The notes under the pieces: model-generated
What the model saw: only the letters and a program-made list of their open reading frames with translations
Told to the model about the DNA's origin: nothing
Databases searched by the model: none
Position numbers and translations under genes: made by a program
Shown here: positions 44,121-57,977 of the stretch, in pieces
Position numbering within the stretch: the stretch's first letter is position 1
Layout: each line of letters begins with the position of its first letter
Source: Pseudogemmatithrix spongiicola
GTDB taxonomy: Bacteria > Gemmatimonadota > Gemmatimonadetes > Gemmatimonadales > Gemmatimonadaceae
Assembly: GCF_030623445.1 (NCBI RefSeq)
Contig: NZ_CP130613.1
Location: forward strand, 992,001 to 1,056,000
Reading direction: 5' to 3'
Length of the DNA: 64,000 nucleotides

Positions 44121-45548
44121 TTAGTCGCGGTAGGGACCGCCGCCCGGTGAGCCGCCGCCCGGTGAGCCGCCGCCCGGGCCGCGGCCCGATCCGCCGCGCC
44201 GCCGCCGGCGCTTGCCGGACCCGCTGCGCGCACTGCCCGCGGCGGATGTAGACGACCGACCGTCCCCACCGCTGCGGCCGGAGTCGCCGCGCGGCTGCCC
44301 CGCCTGCGCCTTGCGCTCGAGCTTCGCCTTGGCCCGCTCGCGCTCTTCCTTCTTGCGCGCGCGGATCGCCGCGATGCGCTCGGCCAGCGGCACCTCGAAG
44401 CGCTCGACCGGCACGTGACCGTAGTCGAAGCCTTCCAGCGTGCGCCGCGGCAACTTCTTGTGGATGGCCTTCTCGATCTGCTTGAGGTCCGCTTCCTCTT
44501 CCGGCGAGACGAGCGTGAACGCCTCACCCGTCGCCTCGGCACGCGCCGTGCGGCCCACGCGGTGGATGTAATCCTCCGGCATGTGCGGCACGTCGAAGTT
44601 CAGCACGTGCTCGAGCGCCTCGACGTCGATGCCGCGCGCGACGATGTCGGTCGCCACGAGCACGCGGATCTTGCCGTCCTTGAAGTTCGCCAGGGCCTCG
44701 GTGCGCTGCGCCTGCGAGCGGTTGCCGTGGATGCGCGCGTTCGGCACGCCGGCCTTGGTCAGGATCTCGGCCAAGCGGTTGGTGCGGTGCTTGGTGCGCG
44801 TGAAGCAGATCACGTTGCCGATGACGTTCGCCTTGAGCAGCGCGAGGAAGAGATCGGGCTTGAGCGCCTCCTTCACGGGCCACACGGCCTGCTCGATGCC
44901 GGCGGCGGGCTTGGCCACGCGCTCGACGTTGAGGCGCGCCGGATCCTTCAGCATCTGCTTGGAGAGCTCGACGATCGGAGCCGGTAGCGTGGCGCTGAAG
45001 AACAGCGTCTGCCGCTGCGACGGGATCTGCCGCAGCACCTGCTTGATCGCGGGCAGGAAGCCCATGTCGAGCATGCGATCGGCCTCGTCGAGGACGAGGA
45101 TCTCGAGCGCCGAGAAGTCCACGTACTTGCCGGGCTGCCCGAGATGGTCGAGCAAGCGGCCGGGCGTGGCGATGATGACGTCGACCTTGTGGCGGAACGC
45201 CGATTCCTGCGGGCCCATGCCGACACCGCCGAAGATGGCGGCGCCACGGAGCGTGGTGTGCTTGGCGAGCTCGGTGAAGTCCGCGTGCACCTGCGCGGCG
45301 AGTTCACGCGTGGGGGTGAGGATCAGCGCCCGCGTGGCTTTCTTGTGCGAGGCCAGCAACCGATGCATCAGCGGCAGCAGGAAGCCGCCGGTCTTGCCGG
45401 AGCCGGTCTGCGCGCAGGCCAGCACGTCCCGGCCGTCGCGGGCGGGAGGGATGGCGTCGAGTTGGATGGGGGTCGGCTTGATCCAGCCGAGGTCAGCGGT
45501 CGCGCGGACGAGCGCCGGCGCGAGATGTAGCGATTCAAACGAGCTCAA
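44121..45548 (-). CDS. rhlE: DEAD-box RNA helicase, RhlE-like
   Basis: ATP-dependent RNA helicase of 475 residues. Domain 1: PTPIQLDAIPPARDGRDVL (Q motif), AQTGSGKT, PTRELA, TPGRLLDHL, DEADRMLDMGF, FFSATLP. Domain 2: IHGNRSQAQRTEAL, VLVATDIVARGID and HRVGRTARAEATG. The basic tail ends in a Gly/Pro/Ser repeat (GGGSPGGGSPGGG). The start is TTG 45548, giving MSSFESLHL. A short upstream ORF overlaps it. Likely acts in ribosome assembly or RNA decay; convergent with the M28 gene. Confidence 0.92.
   Translation of the reverse strand: MSSFESLHLAPALVRATADLGWIKPTPIQLDAIPPARDGRDVLACAQTGSGKTGGFLLPLMHRLLASHKKATRALILTPTRELAAQVHADFTELAKHTTLRGAAIFGGVGMGPQESAFRHKVDVIIATPGRLLDHLGQPGKYVDFSALEILVLDEADRMLDMGFLPAIKQVLRQIPSQRQTLFFSATLPAPIVELSKQMLKDPARLNVERVAKPAAGIEQAVWPVKEALKPDLFLALLKANVIGNVICFTRTKHRTNRLAEILTKAGVPNARIHGNRSQAQRTEALANFKDGKIRVLVATDIVARGIDVEALEHVLNFDVPHMPEDYIHRVGRTARAEATGEAFTLVSPEEEADLKQIEKAIHKKLPRRTLEGFDYGHVPVERFEVPLAERIAAIRARKKEERERAKAKLERKAQAGQPRGDSGRSGGDGRSSTSAAGSARSGSGKRRRRRGGSGRGPGGGSPGGGSPGGGPYRD
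44136..44178 (+). repeat. 15-bp tandem repeat in the helicase 3' end
   Basis: The unit GCCGCCGCCCGGTGA is present about 2.8 times, coding on the minus strand for a GGGSP motif in the helicase tail. Copy number probably varies between strains by slippage. Confidence 0.75.
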
Positions 45549-45580
45549 ACAGTCCAGCCAGCGAAAAGAGAAACGTGCAT
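45545..45580 (-). CDS. Possible 11-residue leader peptide upstream of rhlE
   Basis: On the minus strand an ATG at 45580-45578 opens MHVSLFAGWTV, and its TGA overlaps the rhlE TTG start (TTGA). The surrounding 75 bases are unusually A/T-rich for this genome. Such overlap could couple translation and control helicase levels. The ORF is very short, so it may be chance. Confidence 0.3.
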   Translation of the reverse strand: MHVSLFAGWTV

Positions 45581-45622
45581 TTGTGAGTCAGAAAGATAAC
45601 CCCAATGACCTTGCCACGGAGC

Positions 45623-46885
45623 TCACTCGTAGCGCAGCGCCTCGATCGGATCCAACCGCGCCGCACGCCGCGCGGGGAGCACGCCGAACACGATCCCGAT
45701 TGCCACCGAGACGAGCACTGCGACCAGCGTATACGCGAACGGCGGCGACGCATCGATGCCGAGCAGCTTCGTCACCAGCTGCCCGGCACCGAGACCCACC
45801 GCGATGCCCACGATGCCACCGATGCCCGTGAGGGTCGCGGCCTCGATGAGGAACTGCACCGCGATGTCGCCGCGCGTCGCGCCCAGCGCCTTGCGGATGC
45901 CGATCTCCCGCGTGCGGTCGGTGACGGACACCATCATGATCGCCATGACGCCGATGCCACCCACGAGCAGCGCCACGCTCGCCAGCACGAGCATCACCAC
46001 GAAGAACACGCCCGTGAGTTGGTTGAAGATCTCCAGGATTTGGTCCTGCGTCACGAGGTCGAACGAGTTCCGTTGCGCCGGCCGCAGCCGCCGGAGCTCA
46101 CGCAGCGCGATCGTCACGGCCTCCTGCGCGTCGGCCACCGTCACGCCGGCACGCGGCTTCACCGGAATCCAGAGCGCGTTGGTGCGGTCGATCTCGAATT
46201 GCGCGTCGAGCAGGCGGAAGGGGATGATCGCCCCGGTCTCCGACCCCTGCGGCGCGAAGATGTTCTCTGGCGGTTGGTAGAGCCCGATCACCTCCATCGG
46301 GCGGCTGCCGGCGCGAATCGTCTTGCCGATCGGATTGACGCGGCCGAACAGTTGCCGCGCTTTGGCGTCATCCACCACGACGACGCTCGCGCCGCCCGTC
46401 ACTTCGGCGCGCGTGAACCAGCGCCCGGCCGTGAGCTCGCCACCCTGGATCATCGTATAGCCCGCGTCGGCGCCGAAGATCGCCGTCGGCTGCGTGCGCT
46501 CGCTGCCCACCGACAGCCGCTGCAGCGTCTGGCCCCACAGCGACGCATAGGCCACCTCCGGCAATCGCGCGATGACGGTCGCCTCCTCGAGCGCGAGATC
46601 CGGGCGGATGCGCACGTACGCCGGCGGGTTCTGCGGATTGATCGGCGTGCTCGAGTACACCTTGAGCACGTAGAACGTCGTCGGGCCGGCGATCTCCACC
46701 GTACGGATGATCTGGCTGCGCAGGCCTTCCACCAGCGACGCCATCGTCATCACCGTCGCCACGCCGATCACCACGCCGAGGATCGTGAGGGCCGAGCGCA
46801 GCTTGGCCACGCGGAGGGTGTCCATCGCGATCGCGAGGTTCTCCTTGTACTGCTCGAGCAGCATCCAGAGCCGGCGGAACATCAT
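45623..46885 (-). CDS. MacB/FtsX-type permease, pair 3, type Y
   Basis: ABC-exporter permease of 420 residues with an N-terminal transmembrane helix in LRVAKLRSALTILGVVIG, a periplasmic MacB-like domain, and three C-terminal helices with the FtsX motif TDRTREIGIRKALGATRG. It ends LPARRAARLDPIEALRYE. It belongs to type Y by its N terminus, but lacks the cysteine pair present in the other two Y proteins. Start ATG 46885 overlaps the stop of the type X gene. No ATPase domain; it must use the ATPase at 57168-57968 or another. Confidence 0.9.
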   Translation of the reverse strand: MMFRRLWMLLEQYKENLAIAMDTLRVAKLRSALTILGVVIGVATVMTMASLVEGLRSQIIRTVEIAGPTTFYVLKVYSSTPINPQNPPAYVRIRPDLALEEATVIARLPEVAYASLWGQTLQRLSVGSERTQPTAIFGADAGYTMIQGGELTAGRWFTRAEVTGGASVVVVDDAKARQLFGRVNPIGKTIRAGSRPMEVIGLYQPPENIFAPQGSETGAIIPFRLLDAQFEIDRTNALWIPVKPRAGVTVADAQEAVTIALRELRRLRPAQRNSFDLVTQDQILEIFNQLTGVFFVVMLVLASVALLVGGIGVMAIMMVSVTDRTREIGIRKALGATRGDIAVQFLIEAATLTGIGGIVGIAVGLGAGQLVTKLLGIDASPPFAYTLVAVLVSVAIGIVFGVLPARRAARLDPIEALRYE

Positions 46886-48123
46886 TCCGCCCGCATCGCG
46901 GTGACGGGATCGAGCCGCGCCGCGCGCCGCGCCGGATACACGCCGAAGATCACCCCGATGCCTGCACCGAGACCGAGCGCCACCGCCACCGACCACCACG
47001 TGATGCGCGCCGGCAACGGCGACACGGCGGAGACCAAGAACGCGAAGGTCCAGCCCGCCAGCACGCCGATCACGCCTCCCAGCGCCGAGAGCATGACCGT
47101 CTCGACCAAGAACTGCCGTTCGATATCCCGCGCCCGCGCGCCCACCGCCTTGCGGATGCCGATCTCCCGCGTCCGCTCGTTCACGGCCATCAGCATGATG
47201 TTCATGATCACGATGCCGCCGACGACGATGCCGATCGCCACGACCGCCGGGATCACCGCGAACAGGATGCGCGTGAGATTCTTCCAGAAACTCACCAACG
47301 CGTCTGACGTCTCGATCGAGAAGTCGTTCTCCTCGCCGGGCCGCAGGCGGTGCGCGAGCCGCATCGCCTCCTCGGCGCGCGCCATCATCGCGCCCACGTC
47401 CGCGGTGTCCGACACCTTGACGGAGATCGTCGTCGTCAGCCGCCGCCCGTACTGCATCTCGAAGCGCGTGATCGGCAGCAGGACATAGGCATCGAAGCTC
47501 TGGCCGAGCACGCGGCCCTTCGGCGCGTTCACGCCGACCACCGTGTAGCGCTGGCCAGCGATGCGCACCTCCTGGCCGATCGGATCCACCGTCTCGAACA
47601 GCTTCTCCGCCAGTTCCGTGCCGAGCACCGTCACGGCCATGCGCTGCGACACGTCGACGTCGGAGATGGGTCGGCCCTTCTGGACCGAGTAGTCCTGCAC
47701 GACCTGGTACTCTGACGTGATGCCGAACACGAAGATCCCGCCCACGCTGCGGCCCCGCCAGAGCACTTCGGTGATCGGCGTCGGCCAGCCGGACTGGCGT
47801 GACACCGCGATGGCATCGGGCAGCGCCGCGCGCACGACCTCGGCGTCCTGCGGCGACACGCGCGGGCGCTTGCGGATGCGCGACATCAACTCGTCGTCGA
47901 TCAAGCCGACTTGGATCGGCGTACGGCGCACCTGGAACGCGTTCGTGCCGACCATCGCGTCGGCGATGTTCTCCTTCACGTAGGCGTTCATGCCTTGGAT
48001 GATCGCGACCACGGCGATCAGGAACGCCACGGATACGATGATGCCGAGCAGCGTGAAGAATGTCCGCAGGGGATTGCCGCGGATCTGCGCGAAGGCGATG
48101 CCGATGACGTCGCGGTACTGCAC
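46882..48123 (-). CDS. MacB/FtsX-type permease, pair 3, type X
   Basis: Permease of 413 residues. The N-terminal region RGNPLRTFFTLLGIIVSVAF corresponds to the type X helix, followed by a periplasmic domain and the C-terminal NERTREIGIRKAVGARARD and YPARRAARLDPVTAMRAE. It is the most divergent type X member. GTG start 10 bases after the hybrid kinase stop; the stop overlaps the type Y partner, so the two are probably a heterodimer. Transcribed as the tail of the tolC-macA-macB operon. Confidence 0.9.
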   Translation of the reverse strand: MQYRDVIGIAFAQIRGNPLRTFFTLLGIIVSVAFLIAVVAIIQGMNAYVKENIADAMVGTNAFQVRRTPIQVGLIDDELMSRIRKRPRVSPQDAEVVRAALPDAIAVSRQSGWPTPITEVLWRGRSVGGIFVFGITSEYQVVQDYSVQKGRPISDVDVSQRMAVTVLGTELAEKLFETVDPIGQEVRIAGQRYTVVGVNAPKGRVLGQSFDAYVLLPITRFEMQYGRRLTTTISVKVSDTADVGAMMARAEEAMRLAHRLRPGEENDFSIETSDALVSFWKNLTRILFAVIPAVVAIGIVVGGIVIMNIMLMAVNERTREIGIRKAVGARARDIERQFLVETVMLSALGGVIGVLAGWTFAFLVSAVSPLPARITWWSVAVALGLGAGIGVIFGVYPARRAARLDPVTAMRAE

Positions 48124-48133
48124 GACCGGAAAC

Positions 48134-50874
<2,741 letters not shown>

Positions 50875-50878
<4 letters not shown>

Positions 50879-52029
50879 GGCCCGCGCAGCAGCGTCGAGC
50901 CGTCGGCGGTGACCCGCGTCATGTACAGCGGGCGCGCCGCCCCCGCCGCGAAGCTCACCGGCCCGATGATGCCCTCGAACGCCGGCCGCCCCGATCCGAT
51001 GTCCCGCACGTAGGCCATCACCTCCGTACGGGTGCGCGCGCCACTCCGGATCGCTGCCGCGGCGATCCGCGCTGCGTCGACGAACACGGCATCGCCGTGC
51101 CGCGGCAGGCGGCCGGTGGTGGCGCGGAAGGCCGTCACGAAGTCCTGCGATGCACGGCCCGGCAGCGACGGGTGCCAGAACGCCACGAGATACGTGCCGT
51201 TCGCGGCGTCGCCGGCGATCGCGCGGAACGCACGGTCGAGATACACGCCGTCGCCGGCGATGATCACGAGGTCTGGCCAACGGCTGCGCAAGGCGCGCGT
51301 GAAGCAGGCCGCCTCTTCCGTGCGTTGGGCCAGCGCCACGGCATCCGGCTTGCCGCTGCGCGCCAGGCCGGCGACCAAGTCGTCGTAGTACGCCCGGCCC
51401 GCCGCATCGCCACAGGATTGCAGCAGGCGCACCGGCGTCCGTTCAAGCAGCGCGAGACCGCGTCGCGTCGCTGCAGCCACGATGCCCGCCGCGAGGCCAA
51501 TGCCGTACTCGTCGGGCACGTGGTAGACGGCAATCGATCGAGCCCCGAGCGCCGAGTCCGCGAACGTGGCGATGAACGCCCCCTGCACGGAGTCGTTCGC
51601 CGCCATCCGGAACAGATGGTCCCCGGAGTAGTCGAGCAACTGGCTCGTCGCCGTCGGGATCACCACGGGCATCCCCGCCTCGGCGTAGATCGGCGCGACC
51701 TGCAGCACCTCACGGCTGCCGCCCGGCCCCACGACGACCAGCACGTCGGGATTGTCCGAGAGCACCTGTGCGCGGCGCACTTCGGCCGCCATCGGCGAGG
51801 CACCGAACGCCTGCCAGCCGCCGTCGCGCGACGCGAGGACGCGGATCCGCGGCGTTCGGCCGGCGCCCGCCTCTGCATCGACCTGCTGCTGGACGAACGT
51901 CTCGAGGACGTCGTCGCCCCAGTTGTACGTGAAGCCGATGGCGGGCGCCTCGGGCCCGCGCGCGCAGGCCGCGAGGCTTCCGATGGTTCCGAGGGCAAAG
52001 AAAGCGAGAACCGCGCGCGAGACCCGCAT
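50875..52029 (-). CDS. Periplasmic-binding-protein-like lipoprotein
   Basis: A 384-residue type I periplasmic binding fold lipoprotein. The signal ends LGTIGSLAAC with the lipid Cys near residue 22. The two-domain Leu/Ile/Val-binding pattern follows: NPDVLVVVGPGGSREVLQVAPIYAEAGMPVVIPTA, IAVYHVPDEYGIGLAAGI and PDLVIIAGDGVYLD. The family binds amino acids or amides. There are no matching branched-chain permeases here, and the gene overlaps the hybrid kinase, so it more likely serves as the kinase's ligand receptor (LuxP- or TorT-like). ATG 52029 is chosen over 52044 by signal position. Confidence 0.85.
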
Positions 52030-52080
52030 GGCTGAACAATGCACCGCTGCGCGCCGCCCCGTGAGGGGCGGGGGACCGCC

Positions 52081-53343
52081 TTACTCGTGCCGCAGGGCCT
52101 CGACCGGGTCGAGCTTGGACGCGCGCGTCGCCGGCAACATGCCGAACGCGACGCCCGTCAGCGCCGCGCCGAGCAGTGAGGCGACGATCGCCCCAAGCGG
52201 AATCGACGCCGGGATGGTCGAGTTGGCGCGGATTACCCAGGCCAGCATGCCGCCGAGCACCAAGCCGATCGACGCACCCAACGTGGTGAGCGTGGCGGCT
52301 TCGACGAGGAACTGCCAGAGGATGATGCCCCGCGTCGCCCCCAGCGCCTTGCGCACGCCGATCTCGCGCGTGCGCTCGGTGACGGAGATCATCATGATGG
52401 CGACCACGCCCACGCCGCCGACCAGCAGGCCCACGGCCGAGAGACCGAGGCCGACCATGAAGATCGCGCCGAAGAGCTGGTTGAAGGTCTCCATCATCTT
52501 GTCCTGCCCGACCAAGTAGAAGGAGTTCGGTTGGCTCGGGCGCAGGCCGCGCATGCCGCGTAGCGTGGCGGTCACCGCGTCCATCGCGTCGTCGCGCGAG
52601 ACCGAGGCCTGCGGCTTCACCATCACGAGCATGCCGCGGCGCCAGACGTCCAGGCGGCGCCACGCGGTCATCATCGGCAGCACCATGCGCGGCGTGTCGG
52701 GGCCTCGGCCGTCCAGGGACTTGAGGAAGCCCGCCTTCGTGTGGTACACGCCGATCACCTGGAAGCGCGTTCCGTCGAGGTCGATCTCCTTGCCGATCGG
52801 ATCGGAGTCGCCGAACAGTTCCGTCGCGAGCTTTGCATTGACCAGCGTGACCAGCGCCGCACCGTCGTGCTCGCTCTGCGTGAAGGTGCGGCCGGGGAAG
52901 ATGTCCGCCTGGTCCGTGCGGATCCACTCGGTGCTCTGCGCGTCGTAGCCGACGTTCTTCACGATGCGGTCGCGGTAGGTGACCGTGCCCTGGCCGAACA
53001 GCCACGCCATCGCGCTCTCGACTTCCGGCAACTGCTGCACCGCCCGCCACTCCGCCAACGACACGCCGGGATTGCGGCGGTCCGGGCAGTCGACGGTGGG
53101 GTTGCAGTTGTTGAAGCCCGGGTTGCGGCGACGGATCTGGAAGGTCGCCGTGCCGAACTCGTCCATGTCGGACTGGAACGACTGCTGGATGCCGTTGACG
53201 GTGGCGCCCATCGCGACGACCACGAAGACGCCGACGGCCACGCCGGAGATCGTCAGCGCGGCGCGGACCTTGTTGGCCTTCAGCGACTCGAGGGCCATCT
53301 TCACGCCCTCGAAGGTCATCGCCAAGCGGTCAATGAATCGCAT
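52081..53343 (-). CDS. MacB/FtsX-type permease, pair 2, type Y
   Basis: Permease of 420 residues: N-terminal helix in KANKVRAALTISGVAVGVFV, a periplasmic domain with a Cys pair (NNCNPTVDCPDRRN), and three C-terminal helices with VTERTREIGVRKALGATRG and ATRASKLDPVEALRHE. It is closely similar to the type Y gene at 54650-55903, including the periplasmic Cys pair, and is preceded by three bases by its type X partner. No ATPase. It probably moves substrate from the inner membrane to MacA-TolC. Confidence 0.92.
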   Translation of the reverse strand: MRFIDRLAMTFEGVKMALESLKANKVRAALTISGVAVGVFVVVAMGATVNGIQQSFQSDMDEFGTATFQIRRRNPGFNNCNPTVDCPDRRNPGVSLAEWRAVQQLPEVESAMAWLFGQGTVTYRDRIVKNVGYDAQSTEWIRTDQADIFPGRTFTQSEHDGAALVTLVNAKLATELFGDSDPIGKEIDLDGTRFQVIGVYHTKAGFLKSLDGRGPDTPRMVLPMMTAWRRLDVWRRGMLVMVKPQASVSRDDAMDAVTATLRGMRGLRPSQPNSFYLVGQDKMMETFNQLFGAIFMVGLGLSAVGLLVGGVGVVAIMMISVTERTREIGVRKALGATRGIILWQFLVEAATLTTLGASIGLVLGGMLAWVIRANSTIPASIPLGAIVASLLGAALTGVAFGMLPATRASKLDPVEALRHE

Positions 53344-53346
53344 GGA

Positions 53347-54585
<1,239 letters not shown>

Positions 54586-54649
54586 CGGGGAAGGAGAGCG
54601 GGGAAGGCGGTCCGTCGTGCGGACCCCCGAGAGGAACGTCGGCGCCGGT

Positions 54650-55903
54650 CTATTCGTGCCGCAGCGCCTCGACGGGATCGAGCTTGGCGGCGCGCGCCGC
54701 GGGGATCATGCCGAACATGATGCCGGTGACGGCGCTCGCGACCAGCGCCGCGATCACGGCCCCCGGCGGGATGCTGGCTTCGATGCTCGTCCCGCTGCGG
54801 ATCAGGAACGCCACCAGCCAGCCCATGACGAGGCCAGCGACTGCGCCGATGCCCGTGAGCGTCACGGCTTCGATGAGGAACTGCCAGAGGATGGTCAGGC
54901 GGGTCGCGCCCAGCGCCTTGCGTACGCCGATCTCGCGCGTGCGCTCCGTGACGGAAATCATCATGATCGCCACCACGCCCACGCCGCCGACGATCAACCC
55001 CACCGCGGACAGCGCGATCATCACGAGGAAGAACATCCCGAAGATGCTGTCGTAGGTCTCCAGCAGCTTGTCCTGCGTAAGGATGGCGAAGTTGGACTCC
55101 TCGCTCGGCCGCAGGCCGCGCATGCCGCGCAGCGTCGCCGTCACCTGGTCCACCATCACGTCGCGCTCCACGCCCGTGCGCGGCTTGACGACCAAGCCCA
55201 TGTCGCTGCGCCGCACGTTGAGCGCCCGCTGCAGCGTCGTCACCGGCATCACGCCCTTGGCGCGGTCGCCGCCGGCGAGGAAGCTCGCCGTCTCCTTGTA
55301 CACGCCGATCACCGTGAACTGGTTGCCGTTCACCGTGATGACCTTGTCGAGTGGGTCGCTGTCGCCGAACAGCCGCTCGGCCATCGTCGTGTTGAGGACG
55401 ATCACGCGGGCCGCCGAGCGGAACTCCTGCTCGGTGAAGATGCGGCCGCCGGGCAGCATGTCGGGCGCGCCGAACTGCGCCCAGTTCGCCGTGTAGGCCT
55501 CGATGGGAGCCGCCGGCAGCAGCTGGTCGCGGTACTTGAAGGCACCGCTCCAGTCCATCCGCACGCCCACGGCCGCGGCGTCCTCGAGCTGCGACAGCCG
55601 CTCGACCTCGCCCCAGGTGATCGGCGGGTTGCGCAGCCAGGTGCAGGTGTCGCCCGTGCCGTCGCAGGCCTCGAAGCTGATGGGGTAGCGCGACACGAAG
55701 AATGTCGTCGGCCCCGTGGACTCGAAGTCCTTGGCGACGCTGGTGTTGATGCCGTGAACGGCCGCCGAGATGACGACGACGACGAAGACGCCCACGGCGA
55801 CGCCGAGGATCGTGAGGCCGGCGCGCACCTTGTTGCCGACGATGCTCTCGACGGCGATGCGCACGCCTTCCTGCAGGTTGTAGAGCTTGGACGACAGGCT
55901 CAC
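54650..55903 (-). CDS. MacB/FtsX-type permease, pair 1, type Y
   Basis: Permease of 417 residues: N-terminal VGNKVRAGLTILGVAVGVFV, a periplasmic domain with a Cys pair (EACDGTGDTCTWLRNP), C-terminal VTERTREIGVRKALGATRL and AARAAKLDPVEALRHE. It is the type Y partner of the gene just upstream, with four bases between them. 64 bases without a gene separate it from pair 2; no promoter is evident there. Confidence 0.92.
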   Translation of the reverse strand: MSLSSKLYNLQEGVRIAVESIVGNKVRAGLTILGVAVGVFVVVVISAAVHGINTSVAKDFESTGPTTFFVSRYPISFEACDGTGDTCTWLRNPPITWGEVERLSQLEDAAAVGVRMDWSGAFKYRDQLLPAAPIEAYTANWAQFGAPDMLPGGRIFTEQEFRSAARVIVLNTTMAERLFGDSDPLDKVITVNGNQFTVIGVYKETASFLAGGDRAKGVMPVTTLQRALNVRRSDMGLVVKPRTGVERDVMVDQVTATLRGMRGLRPSEESNFAILTQDKLLETYDSIFGMFFLVMIALSAVGLIVGGVGVVAIMMISVTERTREIGVRKALGATRLTILWQFLIEAVTLTGIGAVAGLVMGWLVAFLIRSGTSIEASIPPGAVIAALVASAVTGIMFGMIPAARAAKLDPVEALRHE

Positions 55904-55907
55904 GGCA

Positions 55908-57155
55908 TCACTCCTGGCGCAGCGCGACCACCGGGTCGAGCCGCGAGGCGCGGCTGGCCGGATACACGCCCGAGATGATGCCGACGCCCATGCCGACCGC
56001 GACGCCGACGACGATGCTCCACGGGGCGACGCTGGCCGGCAGCGGCGTCACGGCGGAGATGGCCTGCGCCAGCCCGATGCCCAGCGCGATGCCCAGCATC
56101 GCACCGACGGTGCTCAGCGTGGCCGACTCCACGAGGAACTGCGCGAGGATGTCGCGCCGCTTGGCGCCCAGCGCCTTGCGGATGCCGATCTCGCGCGTGC
56201 GCTCGGCCACGGCCACCAGCATGATGTTCATGATGACGATCGCGCCGACGACGAGGCCAATGGCCGGCAGCGCCACGCCGGCGATCACCAGGTAGCCCTC
56301 GATCTTGTTCCAGAACTCGAGCGCCGAGTCCGAGGTCTGCATCGCGAAGTTGTCCTTCTGGTTCGGCCGCAGCTTGCGCGTGGTGCGCATGACGCTGCGC
56401 ACGCGCTCCTGCGCTTCCATCATCACCGCTTGGTTCTCGGCCTGCACGATCACCGCGTCGATCATCTGCGGCGAGGGGTTCAGCAGCTTGCGGATGGGCG
56501 AGCGCCAGGGCGCGATGACGAAGTTGTCGAACGACACGCCGAACGCGGAGCCACGCGATTCGGTCACGCCGATGACGCGGTACGGCGTGGTGCCGATGCG
56601 GACCTCGCGGCCGATGGGGTCGACGCCGGGGAAGGCGCGCTCGACTACGTCCGGCCCGATGATGAGCACGTTCTCGCCCTGCGAGAGCTCCTGCTGCGTG
56701 AACTCGCGGCCGTCCTTCAGCGCGAGGTTCTTGATGGCGAACCAGTCGCCGTCGATGCCGATGGCGGTGGTGTTGCGCGGCCGGCCGGCATAGCGGCTGA
56801 CCAACTGGACGTTGGCTTCCGATTCCTGCGCCCAGCGCGTGCCTTCGGGCAGCGCCTCGACGACGGGCAGGAGGTCCGAGATGTAGAGGCGGGGCCGCCG
56901 ACGGTACTCGTCCCAGGTCGCCGGCGACGTCTCGCCCATGTTGATATTCGGTGCCCGGCGCAGCTCGAAGGAGTTCACGGCGATGAGCTTGCCGACGAGG
57001 TCCTCCTTCATGTACCGACCCATGCCCTCGATGATGCTCACCACCGTGATGAGAAACATCACGCCGATGCACACGCCGGCCAGCGTGAAGAAGCTCTTGA
57101 GCTTCTGCACGCGGATCGTCGAGAGGGCGAGGCGGACGGCCTCGAAGATGGGCAC
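55908..57155 (-). CDS. MacB/FtsX-type permease, pair 1, type X
   Basis: Permease of 415 residues: N-terminal IRVQKLKSFFTLAGVCIGVM, a periplasmic MacB-like domain, three C-terminal helices with AERTREIGIRKALGAKRRDI and YPASRASRLDPVVALRQE. GTG start 12 bases after the ATPase gene. As the first permease after the ATPase it is the best candidate for a direct partner of the nucleotide-binding subunit. Canonical MacB fuses ATPase and permease; here they are separate. Confidence 0.93.
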   Translation of the reverse strand: MPIFEAVRLALSTIRVQKLKSFFTLAGVCIGVMFLITVVSIIEGMGRYMKEDLVGKLIAVNSFELRRAPNINMGETSPATWDEYRRRPRLYISDLLPVVEALPEGTRWAQESEANVQLVSRYAGRPRNTTAIGIDGDWFAIKNLALKDGREFTQQELSQGENVLIIGPDVVERAFPGVDPIGREVRIGTTPYRVIGVTESRGSAFGVSFDNFVIAPWRSPIRKLLNPSPQMIDAVIVQAENQAVMMEAQERVRSVMRTTRKLRPNQKDNFAMQTSDSALEFWNKIEGYLVIAGVALPAIGLVVGAIVIMNIMLVAVAERTREIGIRKALGAKRRDILAQFLVESATLSTVGAMLGIALGIGLAQAISAVTPLPASVAPWSIVVGVAVGMGVGIISGVYPASRASRLDPVVALRQE

Positions 57156-57167
57156 GGGGCGGCCGGC

Positions 57168-57968
57168 TTAGAGGGAGATGCCGAGCTTTTCCGTGAACTG
57201 CGCGCGACGCTCGTCGCTGGCGATCGTGCCGTCGCGCAGCACCACGACGCGACGCGCATGCGCGGCGATGTCGGGCTCGTGCGTCACCATGATCACGGTC
57301 TGGCCGGTGTCCGCGAGGTTCTCGAACACGCGCATGATCTCTTCCGACGTGGTCGAGTCGAGGTTACCGGTCGGTTCGTCGGCGAGCAGGATGGACGGAC
57401 GGTTCACCAGCGCACGGGCGATGGCCACGCGCTGACGCTGGCCGCCGGAGAGCTCGTTCGGCCGGTGATGCACACGCTGGCCCAGCTGCACCTTCTCGAG
57501 GGCTTCCATCGCGCGCTCCTTGCGCTCGCTGGCCGACACGCCGGCGTACACCAGCGGCAGCTCGACGTTGTGCAGGGCCGAGGCGCGGGGCAGGAGGTTG
57601 AACGTCTGGAAGACGAAGCCGATCTCCTTGTTGCGCACGCGGGCGAGTTCGTCGTCCTTCATCGTCGAGACGAGCTGGCCGTTGAGCCAGTACTCGCCGG
57701 CGTTCGGCGTGTCGAGGCAGCCCACGATGTTCATGAACGTCGACTTGCCCGAGCCCGACGGCCCCATGATGGCGACGTACTCGTTGCGCTTCACGGCGAG
57801 GTCGACGCCGCGCAGGGCGCGGACGATCTCGCCGCCCATGTCGTACTCGCGCTTCAGGCCGCGGGTGACGATCACCCATTCCTTGCCCGGGGCGTTGCCG
57901 GCGGTGGCGACGACGGCCTGGCGTTCGGCCGTCGTGCTGAGGGGGATCTCGTCGTGCTCGGTGGTCAC
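57168..57968 (-). CDS. MacB-type ABC exporter ATPase
   Basis: Cytoplasmic ATPase of 266 residues, LolD/MacB class. Walker [10 protein letters not shown] (69-77), Q-loop [10 protein letters not shown], signature [15 protein letters not shown], Walker [14 protein letters not shown], and H-loop MVTHEPD. About 30 residues precede the core. It is the only ATPase in the 15-kb transport operon, so it probably serves all six permeases. It lies between macA and the first permease, ten bases from macA. Confidence 0.95.
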   Translation of the reverse strand: MTTEHDEIPLSTTAERQAVVATAGNAPGKEWVIVTRGLKREYDMGGEIVRALRGVDLAVKRNEYVAIMGPSGSGKSTFMNIVGCLDTPNAGEYWLNGQLVSTMKDDELARVRNKEIGFVFQTFNLLPRASALHNVELPLVYAGVSASERKERAMEALEKVQLGQRVHHRPNELSGGQRQRVAIARALVNRPSILLADEPTGNLDSTTSEEIMRVFENLADTGQTVIMVTHEPDIAAHARRVVVLRDGTIASDERRAQFTEKLGISL

Positions 57969-57977
57969 GGCTGCTCC

